Shown here: positions 33,585 through 46,553 of the stretch, in pieces
Layout of the letters: each line of letters opens with the position of its first letter
How positions within the stretch are numbered: position 1 is the first letter of the stretch
Assembly: GCF_009017415.1 (NCBI RefSeq)
Contig: NC_092408.1
Span: 1,364,001-1,428,000 of the forward strand
DNA from: Aspergillus flavus
Taxonomy: Eukaryota > Ascomycota > Eurotiomycetes > Eurotiales > Aspergillaceae
DNA: 64,000 nt
Direction of reading: 5' to 3'
The notes under the pieces: model-generated
Database searches by the model: none
Told to the model about the DNA's origin: nothing
The model's input: only the letters and a program-made list of their open reading frames with translations
Made by a program: the position numbers and the translations under genes

Positions 33585-35112
33585 CAAAGAAAGGAAAACG
33601 GTAATTTGATGGATGATCGATCGGAGAACACACACACAACTTTGGGAAATAGGGAGACTAGAATCTTTTCCTTCTCTTGTTGGTGGATTCAATCAAATAA
33701 TATAATAGAATTCTTCTAATAATAATCGAAAAGTCGATTGGGGATTAGTATGCGGTGGTGGTTATTGGTATGGGGTACAACATATTGACACTAATATAAT
33801 CGACAGTGTCAACCGGGGCAAGTGTGTAGGTAAGTGTATCAAAAAAAATCAATAGCTCCAACGCTAAGAACCGTCGGCCCCAGAATCACAAGGAGGAAGG
33901 AAAGGGGGAAAAAAGAAAAAGGAAAAAGAGAATAAGATAAAGGAAGAGAAAAGTGGTGGTTCTTCAGAAGTCGGTCTCTGGTAGGCTCACGTCCTCTTGA
34001 TGAGATGAGAATTTAATCCATCCGTCAGACAGACCAGGAACCAGTCGGACCAAAATTTCATGTCAATCACTGTTTCTTTAGAGAGGGACCCAGACCCAAG
34101 GATCCAGTCTCTCTTCTGGACCCAACAAGGGTTCACTATAGCGCGGGATTATCTGAAACTAAAGGATTCCCTAACGGAAAAGGTAGAGTTTAATAGGACT
34201 AGTCAGGATAAGCGAAGGTCCCGTGAGGAAGCAGAGACGAAGCTATACATACATCGTCATACACTTTTTTATTTTTTCAGAGCAAGAAGGAATGGGGAAG
34301 AATTCAACTAAAACAGTTCAAGAACAAACGATGACTATATTAATCTGTAGACGACTACGATTCGGCTGACAAGGACTGTTGATCTATATTAAGAATGGAT
34401 TAAAGAAATGCAACGTTGTGTTCAAAATGACTGCCGCACCATCAGCGTCCATGGTTATTTCCCCAACAGCAATCATCATCGTTCTCGTGTCATCCGAAAT
34501 GCCAATCCGAAACAAAAAGGAAAAAGAAGAACCACCCCCTCTCTCTTCTCTGACGAGTCAGGGATAATCAGACTCCGTGACAACGCAATGACCAATGAAG
34601 GCAGAAGAAGGGCGTTGAACGCCCCTGGTGTCCGTGGTGCCGGTATTTTGCCCACCGCCGATCTTCTGGTTGGAGAGAGCCTCTCCAGGCTCTCCCTGCG
34701 AGTTGATTGCTCGAGTAATGAGGGTTGACCGTCAGCCAACCGTGGTTCCCTTCATGCCACCGCGCCTGGAGACCGTGTTCTGGTCCCCTGTGGGTAGTCG
34801 GTTCTTTTTTTACTCTGGTGATTGACGGTACCCTTGCCGAATTGGGTTGGTAGACGTCGTCACGTTGCGGTGCTCCGAGGCTGGATGACTCAGCCATTCC
34901 CAACTTATGTAAGTTATCACATGACCATCACGGGGTTCGGGGTCAGGTGAAGTGGACGTCACATGAGGTCATGTGAGACCAGAGCCTGCGGTCTTGTTCA
35001 GAGCTCCGAAGCTTCGACCGCCCAGAAGAATAAAAGAAGATTGTTATTTCTTATCACGCCGCCAAACCCTCCATCATCCGCTCTCTTCAAAACTTACACA
35101 TCTAATATCATA

Positions 35113-35612
35113 ATGGAAGGGTACGTTTGTCCTTGTTTTCCTTGGCTTCTGTTGATTTAGTTTTGGGTTTATGCCTCCGGTGCGGACAACAAACTGCTGG
35201 CTGATGCTAACTAATTATTCCTAGACTCAATGCCTCGGAACAGCGCGAGTTCGCCGCTCGCATGGAGAGGAAGCAGCTGAAGGAGTTCATGACCGTATGT
35301 GATGCCAGATCTCAATTTAACTTCGAACATCTGCTCTATTCAGAAAACATTCGACATATTATCCCTACCTACGCCTGCATGTCCCAACAATATCTAACTG
35401 GAACCCTTTCGATTTAGATGTACTCCAAGCTCGTCCAGCGCTGCTTCGATGACTGTGTCAACGACTTCACCACCAAGTCTTTGATCTCCCGCGAGGAGGG
35501 CTGCACCCTCCGCTGTGTGGACAAGTTCCTGAAGGGCTCCCAACGCTTGAACGAACGCTTCCAGGAGCAGAACGCCGCCATGATGCAGAGCGGCCAGATG
35601 CCCGGTCGGTAA
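35113..35612 (+). CDS. tim9: Mitochondrial import inner membrane translocase subunit Tim9
   Basis: Small Tim chaperone of the intermembrane space. The Tim9-Tim10 hexamer escorts hydrophobic carriers to TIM22. Three exons (35113-35120, 35225-35294, 35418-35612) with introns of 104 and 123 nt give 90 aa, the normal family length. The twin CX3C motifs are CFDDC (about residues 35-39) and CTLRC (about residues 59-63), and [15 protein letters not shown] with [16 protein letters not shown] is characteristic of Tim9 rather than Tim8, 10 or 13. The first coding exon is only 8 nt (ATG GAA GG). Without it the frame has no good start. Confidence 0.95.
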
Positions 35613-35991
35613 TGGATTGATTGAATGATCTGCTTGTTCTTCTGGGTTCGGCGGTTCGTGTACAAACTAGACTTTTTCGAATGATGACCCCCATTGATTG
35701 CATTTGGTCTAAGATTCGGCTATGATCTGGATGAGCAGGGCTTCCGCTTTGTTGAGTCACGAGTACTCAATGGTCGTATATCTATGCTGCTGTTTAGCTT
35801 GTGCCCTCGGAAATATACTGTACAATATAGTGATTATGGACATGCAATGGACCCTTGATGGGTATGTTAAGGTATTTAATTGAAACCATCAGGCGTTGTT
35901 TTCGTGCCAACGATTGCTGTCAAGTAAACGAATGATACCAAGGAATTAGAAAAAAGGGCAAATTCCAAGTAACCAGGCTTTCTCGATTTAA

Positions 35992-36234
35992 TCACGACAA
36001 TCCTATATTACACTTGTTATCAACCCTTACTCCAACCAGATACTGGTGACGGGAGCGGAGGAACGATGTTGCGAGGAGTCTGGGTAAGGGACAAACAAGT
36101 CGGCTAATGGAAACCATCACCCTTTTGGGGAGTGGACGAGTGATCCACCGCAGGATGAACCATTCAGAGCCGTACTTTTCCGCCCAGTTCCATTCCTTTT
36201 CCGAGCGGAACTTCTCCTCAGCCGACGTGCTCAT
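35992..36234 (-). CDS. Possible small protein, 80 aa, unrecognised
   Basis: The ORF starts with a proper ATG and begins MSTSAEEKFRSEKEW, followed by WFILRWITRPLPKRVMV and a basic, moderately hydrophobic region. The acidic-then-basic composition with aromatic residues looks more protein-like than the other small ORFs nearby. A GTAAGG near the end could be a splice donor, so the true C-terminus may differ. No family is recognised. It could equally be spurious. Confidence 0.3.
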   Translation of the reverse strand: MSTSAEEKFRSEKEWNWAEKYGSEWFILRWITRPLPKRVMVSISRLVCPLPRLLATSFLRSRHQYLVGVRVDNKCNIGLS

Positions 36235-36572
36235 GTCAGCGGAAGAGAGAATCTCCTTTCATTCATATTAAGAGCACGGACCACGTGGATAACATTACCC
36301 GATTGGGACCCCGTGCTCTCACTTCTTCCTCCATTTCAATCTCGCAGTAAATAGTATACCTAGATGGGAATGTCTATCGCTCCAGAAGTATGCAGGTCAT
36401 CCTGATAAGCACAAGGGGCAATCGACTATCATTGGGGTTCTTTATCGTTGCAGGAACATGGTTTAGTCCCAATAAATACCCGCGCTGGGCGTTGACTATC
36501 GATTGCATCATGGGCCCCCCCCAAACACCATGCGGAGAGAATGAGGGGATTGTGAAAAATAAATGAATATAT

Positions 36573-36589
36573 AAAAAAAAAAAAAAAAA
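36573..36589. repeat. A17 homopolymer
   Basis: Seventeen consecutive A in the spacer upstream of the formaldehyde dehydrogenase gene. Confidence 0.85.
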
Positions 36590-36888
36590 GGCAATTCATG
36601 AAACCAATGTCTTAGCTATCTATAGGAGTTCGAAGTAAGATAGCTCCAACGATGCTCTCCCCTCATGGTCCAACACTTCCCCCACCCCCTCTCCCCTCAT
36701 CGCCAAAAAAAAGACCCCACCATGGCACGCTCCCGTTTTAAGCAACTCATTCCCTACCATTTCTTCACCTTCTGGTTCGTCCTTCCATCTATCTTTTCTT
36801 TTCTTTCCTTTCCTTCATCACCCCGTTTTGAACTCATCAATTTCTCTTCCTCCGTTCAGTCTTCTCATAACCTTTAGATACCCTCACC

Positions 36889-38310
<1,422 letters not shown>

Positions 38311-39276
38311 ATTGTTTTGAAAAGTGTTTAATCTGTATGCTCGCTTGATGATATCAATGTATGAATTATGTATGATTGAAAGCCATAGTAAGCCAAGAAT
38401 GATAGAGCAATTGCAACACAACCAAGAAGAGAGGCAAGAAACGTGTCCCTCCTGGGTCTGGACGTATATTTATGTAAGGACCTGTCGGCGTAGGCCCTCA
38501 AGGTCCCCAAGCGGGGTTGCTCTGACCTCATGGGCTATGCTGCATAGGACCATGCAGTTTTCGACAGCTATCATAGCCGGAAAATATTACTTGGACAAGG
38601 CAGTTGACCGTTTTTTACAAGTCGGCTTGAGAGAGTGGAAATAGAATTCCGATATGGTTCGATTGACAAGTCGTAATATGTATTATAGCAGCCGTGGTCT
38701 CATGTAGAGTCTTTACCCGATGGAACATGGCTCCGAAAGTCGTACTGGCCTGCAATATCGAATAGCGACGGGTGAGTATCTTAGATAGTATTTGATTGAC
38801 ACTTGCGTCGTCCATGCCAAGCTACGGCGATAAGGGGGCTTGTTTGTATCATCTATTCATTCCTGGTCTTTTGACCCGTTGATGCCGGCCGGTTGAGAGG
38901 ACGATGTTCAACGATGAAGACAAGCTTCAGAAAATTAACCTAGTAAACTAAGTACGATTTTCCAGACATCAATCTATACGATGGAAATAAAGATAGGTGG
39001 GAAAAAAGAATTGCCTTATAAAAGACCAAGAGTTCTTGATATATATAAACAGCCAGTGCGTCGGATAGAAGTGAAGGGTCAAATATATAATGAAACTTCA
39101 ATGCTGGAAACTTGACAGAGCTGACTTGACATTCAACCAAGACGAACATCATAGACAGCCTTTATACAGAAAATGATATTATAGAAAGCAATTTATGTTG
39201 GTGGGTGCTTCATGATACCAAAATCAGAGAACAACACAAGGTGACATTAGTCATCAGGCACCAGATTTGGGCCTCC
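38311..39276. other. Intergenic, no gene seen
   Basis: About 1 kb between convergent neighbours. Only short ORFs without features are present. Confidence 0.5.
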
Positions 39277-40220
39277 TTAAATACTAGTGACTTGCTTCCT
39301 ATTCTTGAAACCCCAAGAAACCTGCCAAAATAAGACAGCGATTGGAATCACTAACAGTAAGGTCCAGACTAAGCCTGAAAGAATCAATACAGTTATTGAG
39401 AAGACCCAGAACACCGGGGCCATGATTCGAGCTCCAGACTCACCCACAGCCCCGAGTGTCATCTCGTCAGTGGATATAGATAGGATGACCTGCATCGAAG
39501 ACAATACAAGTGATATGCTCGCAAACCCAAATATTAGAGGAGCAGAGATCCGCTGCAAATACGTCTATACAGACCAGTAAGGTACGTCATAAAACCAGAT
39601 TGTCTTTGCACATGGTGGTTGGAACAGCCGGACAGCCCAGTTCAACCGTGAAAGGCACAACTGACCGTAGTGGTAGCGTTTGGCCACCTGCGTATCCTCG
39701 CAATGTCGGAAGTGCTGGATGAACTGGCACCAAGCATTCCAAGTGACAGTCTCGGGAATGAGATGATGGACGTGTACAAGCGCAAAATCTGAGCGATGCT
39801 TAATTAGGTGGGCGTACGATCGGACAAAGCCTAATGCAACGGAACGTTTGTTGGTGCCATGCGAAGAGAGGTGTCCCGTCCAGAAGTCATGATTCAGCAG
39901 ACACTCTGGTAAAGGTTTTATATAAAACTTGTCCCGATGCCAAACAAGATGTAGCTGGGGGTTTTCAACGGGCACAACCTCCCGTCCTTTTAATTTCTGT
40001 TCGTGAAGTGCGTCGATGCTTGTTCCAGACTTTCTGGCTACAAGCCAGAGCCTTGGATAGAGCTCATCCAGGACTGGCGTATTCAGTTCCTGAGCTAGAA
40101 ATACGTCGAGCCGATCTACCAAACTTCTCGGACATTCCTGCTGATCGTCTGTGGGGCGGATTCTGGCACAGCACTGCTTCACAGCCGCAGATCCATTGAC
40201 CTCGGGGCGCCAGATGATTC
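39277..40220 (-). pseudogene. DUF6601-like fungal membrane protein gene with an in-frame TAG
   Basis: A single frame runs from about 40220 to 39277 and is interrupted only by TAG at 39565-39567. Before the stop: SLVDRLDVFLAQELNTPVLD, LHLVWHRDKFYIKPLPECLL, ALGFVRSYAHLIKHRSDFAL and RYHYGQLCLSRLN. After it, in the same frame, TYLQRISAP leads to two hydrophobic helices (LIFGFASISLVLSSMQVIL and VFWVFSITVLILSGLVWTLL). This layout (soluble N-terminal part, YG(E/Q)LRLSRLN motif, two C-terminal membrane helices) matches what I remember of the DUF6601 fungal family. No ATG lies in frame after the upstream TAA at 40225-40227, so the first exon or the start is also missing. No intron can remove the TAG, since the nearest GT...AG pair spans only about 21 nt. 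Likely a young pseudogene; the family function is unknown. Confidence 0.65.
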
Positions 40221-40472
40221 CTGTTTAGGAAAGCCTAAGCCAACCTAACTGAAGTGGCGCATGGAGGGCGTGAGTGGGTCGCCTTCCCGTCAGCCCTATC
40301 AATGACCAGTATCGCCGCAAGGCACAGCACATCAATCTTGAGCCTCAGCATACATCTCTGGATATAGATCAGTGTAGGGAATCCGCAGATTAAATCGGCA
40401 CTTCATCAAAAGTCATACTTGCTATCTTACCAGCTTTTATTCCGTGACACCTAAATCCTCAAACAACCAACG
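40221..40472. other. Short divergent spacer
   Basis: Lies between the broken DUF6601-like gene and the plus-strand ORF at 40473. No confident missing 5' exon was found here. Confidence 0.4.
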
Positions 40473-41342
40473 ATGGGTATATTTACATGTTCACGAAAGT
40501 CAAGGGCGATCCCTTCCAAGCCAATGGGTGACTGGAAGTCCCAGTCTCCCCCCGACTACAATGAGGTCGTTGCATCCGATTATGCTAGCAACCAATCCTC
40601 CTCCCCTGACGGCTTTCTCGCCACAAGCGAGCTTCAGGTAGAAGCCATGGGATATAATACCAACCAGGCACTCAGCGGCAGCAAACTGCTAGAGAATATT
40701 TCCGTCTACAGCGTGGAATTCGGAGTACGTACACAGGAAAAATACACCTCTATCCGCCTAAAGAGGAATTCCAACTCGTGCGCGTTGGTGCGCTCATCCG
40801 ACCCACGTCAGAATGCTCTTATTTCAACCATTTATCGTTGGGGCCCTGGAAGACACCCCCGGATGCGCATTCTAGCCCGCGATTCCAGTGTTTCGGTTGA
40901 GCAGGCCATAGACGACGATAAGGTGTGTGGAGAATTGGTCGACGTCCAAAGCCGGTCGATGGTTAGCCGTGCGCAGGTTTTCGACACGTCACTTGGTAAA
41001 TACGAGTGGCGCTACGGTAGTCGGGAAGAAAGAAAAGCTTGTAACGCAGATTCGCTACTTATTCTGGAGCGCATGGATCGCATGGTATTAGGGAACGGCA
41101 CAAGGACTAAGAGCGGCGCCAGAGTCGCTCAGCTTATTCAAAACGACCAATTCCGCACCCCCGGCTCGGTTAAGTACTCCGGAGGTAATGGTGGTCGCTT
41201 AGTGATGGATCTGCGCATGTGGAAGGATGAGAAGCATGCCGACACTGACAGTGTAGAGGCTTTCTTTGTGGCGAGTTGTATCTTGATGCTGAAGAGAGAG
41301 GCAGATCGTTTCATCGATAATAACATCGTCGCCGTGACATAA
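40473..41342 (+). CDS. Hypothetical protein, 289 aa
   Basis: Intact single-exon ORF with a good ATG. Not assigned to a named family. The N-terminal region is polar with a PPDYNEV stretch (possible SH3/WW-type or arrestin-binding motif). The middle contains beta-rich-looking segments (KYTSIRLKRNSNSCALVRS, ISTIYRWGPGRHPRMRILA) and the pattern YEWRYGSREERKACNADSLLILER. A hydrophobic helix near the C-terminus (SVEAFFVASCILMLKREADR) closes the protein. The layout vaguely recalls tubby-C-like/LURP-one-type beta-barrel proteins with a C-terminal helix, but this is only an impression. No signal peptide. Confidence 0.65.
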   Translation: MGIFTCSRKSRAIPSKPMGDWKSQSPPDYNEVVASDYASNQSSSPDGFLATSELQVEAMGYNTNQALSGSKLLENISVYSVEFGVRTQEKYTSIRLKRNSNSCALVRSSDPRQNALISTIYRWGPGRHPRMRILARDSSVSVEQAIDDDKVCGELVDVQSRSMVSRAQVFDTSLGKYEWRYGSREERKACNADSLLILERMDRMVLGNGTRTKSGARVAQLIQNDQFRTPGSVKYSGGNGGRLVMDLRMWKDEKHADTDSVEAFFVASCILMLKREADRFIDNNIVAVT

Positions 41343-42027
41343 ACGTGACGGGCTCCTTTGCGAGGCTCATTTGGCTTGGAGTTGAAGTACTTTAATGGTT
41401 TGCTTTCTATACAATATATATGGTGGCTTAATACAAATATTAATTTACTGTTTCTTCAAACATTAATAATTACACAACTGTGCCAAGAACGTCTATACTT
41501 CAACTGCCAGGGACGTGCCAGACACAGTAGACTCGCTTCAGCTGTCGAGATGTTGGACACTAAGAAGCGCCCTCCCGCCAGCCCATGAACAATTTACTTA
41601 TCCACTACTAACAGCTGAGAAGACAAATCCTGAAAGTAACCAAGTATGAATTCTAAGAAGACACCGCAGATAACAGGAAATGTATTGGTAGAATGGTGAT
41701 AGTTGCCCTTTGGCTTAGCCGCCGGGCGTTAATAAATTATGTGTATAGATGTATTTATCGTAGAATTTGAGCTCGGCTGTATATAGTTCAGTTTAATATA
41801 TTTTCTTCTTTATAATGATATGAACAACACTCCGCCTTAGCCCATGCCTATTTTACTCGATTTCATTGTCTTTTGCAAACAACACATACTACACAGTCTG
41901 ACTGATTAGATATGTTGCCTGTTCGGCTCAAGCATACACCCTAGCCATCGTATATACACTAATCTAATCAACACGAGAGTAGACCTAGCTAAGAACCCTG
42001 CATTGCAATGTCCAAAAGCATTGCGAG
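41343..42027. other. Intergenic between convergent genes
   Basis: AT-rich 3' flanks. No ORF is supported. Confidence 0.55.
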
Positions 42028-42970
42028 TTATTTCTCCTTGGGCACTCCCAGCTCTGCTAGTGATTCTGTCAATCCCAACCTGACCCAATTATCAACTTCT
42101 TCCATCGTAGCCACAGCAATCACCCCTAACATGCCCAACGAATTCACCCCGGCCTCTTTATTAACCGCGCCTCGTCTCCTCGGCATGACAACCATCCACC
42201 TCTTGGTCAGAATCATGTTATGCGGACAGACCGCCCCAGATGGCGCACTCGCCGCATGTTCCCCACGACCCCCACCCACCTTCGTCGCCTGCTCTAGGAG
42301 ATCACTATAAACCCCAAGTAACGTAGCGGGGTTTAATTTGCCTTGCAACCGCCGATAAAACCACTGAAACGGAACCTCAGTCTCAGACTCACTCCCATCA
42401 GGAGAATCCAAAAACGCCGCAAAACTATTCGCTGGCAAAGGCATAACCTGCAGGTGCTTATGCAGCCGACTACACCCGCCATCTCGGCCACAGTTGTAAA
42501 ACGCAACGTAGTCCGGCTCTGCGGCGTTTAGGATCCGCCATGCACCGTTGAGATCGGCTTCATCAAGCGGCTCATATTGTCGTCTGTGTCCGTCAAGGGT
42601 CAGGAGCATGAGGTGGGGCCGTGCGAAGCTGAACTTGTTTGCGATCAAGATGTGGGTGTCTGTTGTGGCGATTTCGAACCCGGTGGTGCTGATGTCGCTA
42701 CCTTCTCGCTTTTCGGGTTCTTGGGTGGTGTTAGTCTCAGGTTGGGGTTGGGCGGGGGTTAGGGTGGGCTTTTTGGTGAGAGCTGAGGTGAGGATGAATT
42801 GGAACTTGGGAAGTGTGTTAGTGGGTGTTTGGGTTGGAAGATGATTGGGGACGTGGGGATACTTTGAGGTCGCCGTCGATGTGCTCTATGATTTGTTGTT
42901 TTTCATCGTAGAGGACGAGGCCAGATTCGACCAGGCGGTCGAATTTGGAGAGGATGAAGGATTCGTCCAT
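42028..42970 (-). CDS. apa2: Diadenosine 5',5'''-P1,P4-tetraphosphate (Ap4A) phosphorylase
   Basis: Splits Ap4A with phosphate into ADP and ATP; HIT-superfamily nucleotidyl transferase of the cytosol and nucleus. Exons 42863-42970 and 42028-42804 are joined by a 58-nt phase-0 intron, giving 294 aa. The family's catalytic histidine motif is CSRLHKHLQVMPLP (about residues 147-160, H-x-H-x-Q). The C-terminal APA domain shows PHNMILTKRWMVVMPRRRG and NSLGMLGVIAV, both typical of fungal Apa1/Apa2. The N-terminus (SFILSKFDRLVESGLVLYDE) also fits. A Pro/Thr/Glu-rich insertion (about residues 49-68) separates the first strands. Choice between Apa1 and Apa2 names is arbitrary. Confidence 0.92.
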
Positions 42971-43518
42971 GTTGGGGCGGTTCTATAGATTGTGGATGTT
43001 GAGCGTATGTCTACGGTCTGTGTTGTTGGAGGCGGGGTGAAACTCCAGGGAGTAAGGACATATTAATAGTAATGGTGAGAGAATGGGAGGGTAGTTTAAA
43101 TAACTGAAAATTACAGTATTGAACTGCTTATTTATACAATGAAAGTAACGATCAAATCATATTGTCAAGCTTATGGTTACGACTAGTACGCTCTTACTGA
43201 CGCCATAGAACGAACAGTGTGCCCTAAACGCCATCCAACACCCATCTCGATACTTCCTGGACTCGTTCACCTATCTTCAACACCTCATTCTTGGTCCTCA
43301 TGGAACATATCAGAAACTACGCAATAAAACTAGTGCCTTTCACCGGTGACAGCACCGGCTCGCTAAGGTCATCGAAAGCCCAGGTATCATCGAAACGTGT
43401 ATAATGATGCGCACACAGGACGAGGATCACCTCGAGTAGGTGCAAGCCTCCCAAATCTGTCTTGCTGGAAGAGGTGAAAAGGACGACTCGTAATGGGTCT
43501 GTTCTACCATAATAACAC
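42971..43518. other. Intergenic, no gene seen
   Basis: Upstream of apa2 and downstream of the HET-domain gene. The small minus-strand ORF near 43317-43526 lacks family features and partly overlaps the HET gene's 3' end. Confidence 0.5.
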
Positions 43519-45819
43519 TCACTCAATTACAAAAGTTCCAACAGGCCACTTTTTCTTTGTAACTTCACGATACGCATCGCCCTCTAAGAGATCCGTCATC
43601 GTCTCCCCTATGTAGTCATCATCGTCGTACTGAGAAGGCATAAGCCGCAGCAACCCCACTCTACGATAATGTTGTTGTTCCCCCTTGTTGGCTTTATCTC
43701 TTGCCTGTGGCTGTAAAAGTAGGAGATAAAGTACTGGTCGAGTCCCAACACTCGTCTTTGCAAGCTGAATCAGCGTGAACTCCGTGCTGCTACTCGGAAC
43801 GATGATGGAGCCGCTGGTTGTCGTCGAGGCAAGGTAGTCAGGCCTCGTCAGGGCTATCTGTGCTAACTTCCTCGTCCTTGCCAGCGGACTAAGTCGTGTT
43901 AAGGCTCTCTGTACCAGGCTTATAGGGCTCCACGGGGACTTCAAATAGGTACCGAGTCTCAAATGGAGGTGCCGATACGGTGCGTCCAAGGTTAGTGCCG
44001 CGCCTTCTACGCGGCCGAAGTCGTCCTGAATCTTGCCACGAACCTCAACATGCACCACCTTAGCAAGGTAGTCGAAGGTATCAATCTGCTGGGGCCAGGT
44101 TAAACCGACAAAGGTGTCGGCTCCCACCCAGCTCCACGAAGGCCCGCGGTTCTTGGAAACACCAGCTGGTATTTCCCTAGCAGGTAGTGTAGGATGCTTG
44201 GGCTGGAAGTCAAATAATCGAAGCAGGGCGCGTCGAATAACTCTACCAGGCGGTCCTGAGCCACCGCTACTACAGTGAAGACTCCATAGTAAGCCAAAGA
44301 GGAGATCGCCCCTCCACAATCCTGCGCAATACTGTTCGTTCAACTGAGTGTGGATAGACTCAGCTATTGCCCCGATGGCCGGCAAACGATCATTCTCGGA
44401 CGTAAGATGCCGTCTCACATATTCTTCCAATAATTCGTACCAAAGTTTGTATGTAGCTGCAGCAGATTTTGTGGACTTTTCGGGATCACCTGAGCTAGCT
44501 GAAAGCTTTTTTAGTCTTGAGAACGGGGTGGAATAGGGTTCTGGTTCCTCTGCTGGCTCAGTAGCTGTCCCAGCATGACATTGCCAGATCATCTCTTGTT
44601 TTGTGTAATACAAGATTCGTTTCGACAGCAGCTCCTCCTGGAGTGTCCAGCCGCGGGTGGCCCAAGGCGAATCCCTCGGCCGTTCCTTGTTGAGGGGACT
44701 TCTATCGCCTCGAAAGAAGACTGGGTACGTGCGGCAATCGTTCTTGACGCTATCCGGGTGATCATGTCGACGCCAAGGGAAAGAACAGTTGAAATGCGGT
44801 TCCCGTTTGTCCAGAAACCCGTCGTTCACTGTTTCCGCGGTCGTAGCGGCAATCGTGACAACCGCATTGCTATAAACACGGCTTCTTCTCGAAGCTTCGG
44901 CCGCCATATCGTTGGTATCATCTTGAAAGATACATAGACAGTCGATCCATAAGTAACGAACCCCCAGTGCTCTAGTCACGAGAACAGCATCTCGTAGAGT
45001 CAGTGGGAAGTCTGAAAGAGGCTGTCCGCTGCGGAGATTCTCAAAAGATGAGCTATTGAGAGTGATGCTTGAGTCCGCGCCCCCACAATAGCTCAGTGCC
45101 ACCCATTTCCCTGTTTCACCGTCCCCACTTACATGTAAATGAGGTGGTGTCATCGAGTTCCCGACATCGATGACGCGTGTAGGAAGCAAGGCTGGTTTAT
45201 CATTGTCTGCATCGCACTCTGTGTGCTCCCGCGAGCACTTGTCCAGCCAGCCAGCCGCCAGAGAAAGACACACCTCAGAGCGCAGATCCGAGGGTGTTTC
45301 ATTCCTCGCGAGACGTTCCAGGAGATGTGTGTCCCCTTCCGGGATCTCTGCGCCTTTTCGATATTAGCAGTAGTTTCGCAGCCATGGAGCCTCCAGGTAC
45401 ATACCTTTTGCAATACATATATCCAACTCAGCAATCCATGTTCCATCCGGGTGCCCGCGCCTATCCTTGTCTGACATGGCTACGACCACCAACTGGGCGT
45501 AAGAATTGTAGACTCCTTGGTAGATCACAAAGCGAAGCGGTCCTCGATATTTCTCACACAGGCATTTATCCCCGCCATACGGTGAATGGTCGCAAGATCG
45601 TATTCGGCAATGTGCCCAGATCATCTCGCAAAGCTCACAGCCAGCTTTACTGGCATTTTGTAGTGCGGTGATGCTAGTGTGGTGAGGCTGGAAGTGTGGA
45701 GTGGAGGAGAGATATGGGTCCGGGCTCTTCAAGACATCGACTGAGAAGGCTTCTGAATTGTGGAAAGATTGCAAGAGGTCTCGGATATCAATCGTTTGAC
45801 AGACATCGCATAAGTTCAT
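43519..45819 (-). CDS. HET-domain protein (heterokaryon incompatibility type)
   Basis: HET domains are TIR-like fungal cell-death/allorecognition domains. Exons 45405-45819 and 43519-45347 are joined by a 57-nt intron, giving 747 aa. The N-terminal segment has CELCEMIWAHC and a Cys-rich patch before the domain. The HET core (about residues 205-330) contains GKWVALSYCGG, LRDAVLVTRALGVRYLWIDC, LCIFQDDTNDMAAEASRRSR and VYSNAVVTIAATTAETVNDGFL. The family consensus usually reads WIDSLCIIQD; here Ser is Cys and Ile is Phe. Downstream come TRGWTLQEELLSKRILYYTK, then GPSWSWVGAD near residue 530, as in many stand-alone fungal HET proteins. No NTPase or repeat domain follows. It lies about 0.7 kb from a STAND-like relic on the same strand. 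Confidence 0.88.
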
Positions 45820-46553
45820 CTTTCAGGAACTCAGCAATGGACTTGAAATGCACCTGAGGAGAGATCCTAATTCAAGCCTATCACGCCCTCAGGATTTGTT
45901 AGTGTACCGTTGAACTAGGGAGGTATACACGAGGTTGGTAGTCAATGAGAACACACTGAAGAATGCAGAAGAGAAGAAAATTGTAGTTCAGTTATGACGC
46001 GTAAGAGGTTGATCTTATACAGTTTTTCTTTATGCAAGGTATATGTGTATTTGCTGGATTAGCTCCACAGTTCAGCTGCGGCTGTACATCCCCCCCTCCC
46101 CACTTAGTTTAACCTTCCAGAAGAGTCAACACCGCAGTCATATTTCTAGTTAGATATTGAGATACAACGGAGGCGTACTTAAGCCACTGCTGCCTAGCTG
46201 AGCCACTTCGCTTGAGTACAAGCGAAACTTTCATACGCGGCAACCGAAGGACACCAATTGGTCATCGCACACCGCCACCTGGGGACTGCAGATCGTGAGG
46301 TTCTCTTAGATTGGCTTGATAAATCGAGGTTTATCGCTCGAACACGGATAAAGAGTACTCGTTAGGTCGAACTCAGAAGGGTTCAGTGGTGCCTAAGAGT
46401 CACTTCATGTACGGGTTATGGAATACCAGCCCTATGATGACCCACTAATGCATTCCAAGATACATACAAATAAAAAGAACTAATGCTTCTGTAAACCGAA
46501 GTTTTCAAATATACATATCCAAATCCTTGATATATACCTTATCCTCGTCAGTA
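45820..46553. other. Intergenic, HET gene promoter
   Basis: No gene is seen. It contains the upstream region of the HET gene and the 3' edge of the STAND-like relic. Confidence 0.5.

Larger units (their letters stand above)
33083..35112. other. 2 kb divergent regulatory region between RhoGAP and tim9
   Basis: No gene is seen. Contains a GAGGGA/GGGAGA purine tract (about 33488-33520), a G11 run (33574-33584) and AG-rich stretches near 33890-33950. These are typical of long 5' leaders of fungal signalling genes read on the minus strand as CT-rich tracts. Confidence 0.5.
35613..36888. other. Spacer between tim9 and formaldehyde dehydrogenase
   Basis: Holds only one small minus-strand ORF of doubtful status (35992-36234, listed separately), an A17 run (36573-36589) and a pyrimidine-rich leader (about 36660-36880) just before the dehydrogenase ATG. 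Confidence 0.5.

Noticed and set aside
33362..33637. Minus-strand ORF with Pro-Ser-Pro repeats
   Set aside because: Produced by the GAGGGA purine tract, so it is low-complexity translation.
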